Position numbers and translations under genes: made by a program. The notes below the pieces were generated by a model. The model saw only the letters and a program-made list of their open reading frames with translations. It had not been told where the DNA came from and searched no databases. Positions 63,104 to 64,000 of a stretch of 64,000 nt of DNA are shown here, one piece after another; the stretch's first letter is position 1; each line of letters begins with the position of its first letter. Source of the stretch: Streptomyces tateyamensis. GTDB taxonomy: Bacteria; Actinomycetota; Actinomycetes; Streptomycetales; Streptomycetaceae. The stretch covers positions 41,810 through 105,809 of the forward strand of contig NZ_PYBW01000084.1 of the NCBI RefSeq assembly GCF_003205575.1. Direction: 5' to 3'.

Positions 63104-64000
63104 ATGGCGATGATGCGGCTGAGGCGTGAGGACCCCCGCATCGTCGGCCCGTACCGGTTGCACCGGCGGCTCGGTGCCGGCGGGATGGGCGTGGTCTACC
63201 TGGGCTCGGACCGCAGGGGCCAGCGGGTGGCGCTCAAGCTGATCCGCGCCGAGCTGGCCGAGGACGCCGAGTTCCGCACCCGCTTCGCCCGCGAGGTGGC
63301 CGCCGCCTCCCGGATCCGGGCCGGGGCCACCGCCCGGGTGGTCGGCTCCGACATCGAGGCCGACCGGCCCTGGCTGGCCACCGCCTACGTGCCCGGCCCC
63401 TCGCTGTACAAGCGGGTCGGCGACGAGGGGCCGCTGGCCTGGCCGGAGGTGGCCCGGATCGGGGCCGCGCTGGCCGACGGGCTGGTCAAGGTGCACGAGG
63501 CCGGGGTGGTGCACCGGGACCTGAAGCCCTCCAACATCCTGCTCTCCCCCAAGGGTCCGCGGATCATCGACTTCGGCATCGCCTGGTCGCGCGGGGCCTC
63601 CACGCTCACCCACGTCGGCACCGCCGTCGGCTCGCCGGGCTTCCTGGCGCCCGAGCAGGTGCGCGGCGCGGCGGTCACGCCCGCCACCGACGTGTTCGCC
63701 TTCGGCGCCACGCTGGCCTACGCGCTGACCGGTGACACCCCGTTCGGTTCCGGCGCCTCCTCCGAGGTGATGCTCTACCGGGTGGTGCACGAGGAGCCGG
63801 ACCTGTCGGACGTGCCGCCCCCGCTGGCGCCGCTGCTGGGGGCCTGCCTGGCCAAGGAGCCGGGCGACCGGCCGGGCGCGGCGCACCTCCACGAGCGGCT
63901 CAGCGAGCTGGCCGCCCGGGCGGCGGGCGCGGCCCGGCCGCGGTCCGCGGCACCCGAGCCCGCCGCGCCGCCCGCCCCGGTGCGCCCGGCCCGCGAGCAG
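63104..64000 (+). CDS. serine/threonine protein kinase, 3' end cut by window edge
   Basis: Hanks-type kinase; 299 residues visible. Glycine loop LGAGGMGVVYLG (about 24-35), ATP lysine in VALKLI, catalytic loop VVHRDLKPSNILL, Mg motif DFGIAW, APE-like APEQVRG, and the downstream FGATLAYALTG. The kinase domain ends near residue 270 and a Pro/Ala/Arg-rich linker begins before the window ends; the sensor or membrane part, if any, lies outside. ATG with GGGGA ahead. Substrates are unknown. Confidence 0.95.
   Translation, partial: MAMMRLRREDPRIVGPYRLHRRLGAGGMGVVYLGSDRRGQRVALKLIRAELAEDAEFRTRFAREVAAASRIRAGATARVVGSDIEADRPWLATAYVPGPSLYKRVGDEGPLAWPEVARIGAALADGLVKVHEAGVVHRDLKPSNILLSPKGPRIIDFGIAWSRGASTLTHVGTAVGSPGFLAPEQVRGAAVTPATDVFAFGATLAYALTGDTPFGSGASSEVMLYRVVHEEPDLSDVPPPLAPLLGACLAKEPGDRPGAAHLHERLSELAARAAGAARPRSAAPEPAAPPAPVRPAREQ

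Overview
The window is a high-GC chromosomal segment of a sporulating actinomycete of the Streptomyces/Kitasatospora type (Streptomycetaceae). The evidence is the pyrR-bldD-nusB-efp-aro neighbourhood, a BldD with the full cyclic-di-GMP signature, an SsgB sporulation protein of the expected 137 residues, GTG and TTG starts, many 4-bp ATGA/GTGA gene overlaps, and near-universal G/C at third codon positions. Genus cannot be settled from the sequence alone. Nearly all of it is core, vertically inherited DNA; no phage, IS element, CRISPR array or secondary-metabolite cluster was seen.

Layout. 1-2.6 kb (minus): pyrimidine operon pyrR-pyrB-pyrC, with a PyrR-binding RNA loop ahead of pyrR; pyrC runs off the left edge. 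2.9-3.4 kb (plus): bldD with a candidate autoregulatory box. 3.5-6.7 kb (minus): thioesterase, nusB, efp and an M24-peptidase-like protein that has lost metal ligands. 6.8-11.3 kb: a less conserved patch (lipase-maturation-factor-like membrane protein, MFS transporter with an unusual operator-like repeat, Fpg/Nei glycosylase, P-loop kinase). 11.4-16 kb: shikimate genes aroQ, aroB, aroK, aroC and aroE. 16-19.3 kb: two tandem MltG-type transglycosylases. 19.3-24.3 kb: ruvX, alaS, two small membrane proteins and rpsD. 24.5-30.8 kb: rarA, ppk2, aspS, hisS and an MBL-fold hydrolase. 31-33.3 kb (plus): cyclophilin and a DUF349 protein.

33.4-45.1 kb (minus): stringent response (relA, apt), protein export (yajC, secD, secF), Holliday-junction processing (ruvC, ruvA, ruvB), a YebC regulator and PLP synthase (pdxS, pdxT). 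45-54.6 kb: LemA-like protein, secreted cupredoxin-like protein, the phosphatidylinositol mannoside module (pgsA, acyltransferase, pimA), a large membrane protein of unknown function, a HIT hydrolase and thrS. 54.9-62.3 kb: an exonuclease, two identical tRNA-Val(CAC) genes, ssgB, a CGNR regulator, a DsbA-like protein, a GNAT protein, pabC and pabB, then a tRNA cluster (Gly, Cys and three identical Val(GAC)). The right edge cuts a serine/threonine kinase.

How it fits together: the region links nucleotide supply (pyr, apt), aromatic precursors and folate (aro, pabB/C), vitamin B6, translation (four aminoacyl-tRNA synthetases, EF-P, S4, tRNAs), stringent control and developmental control (bldD, ssgB). 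I found no clearly new multi-gene system. The items most worth following up are the degenerate M24 peptidase, the duplicated alaS-ruvX coupling junction, the direct-repeat operator before the MFS gene, the long rpsD leader, the secreted cupredoxin-like protein and the 548-residue membrane protein.
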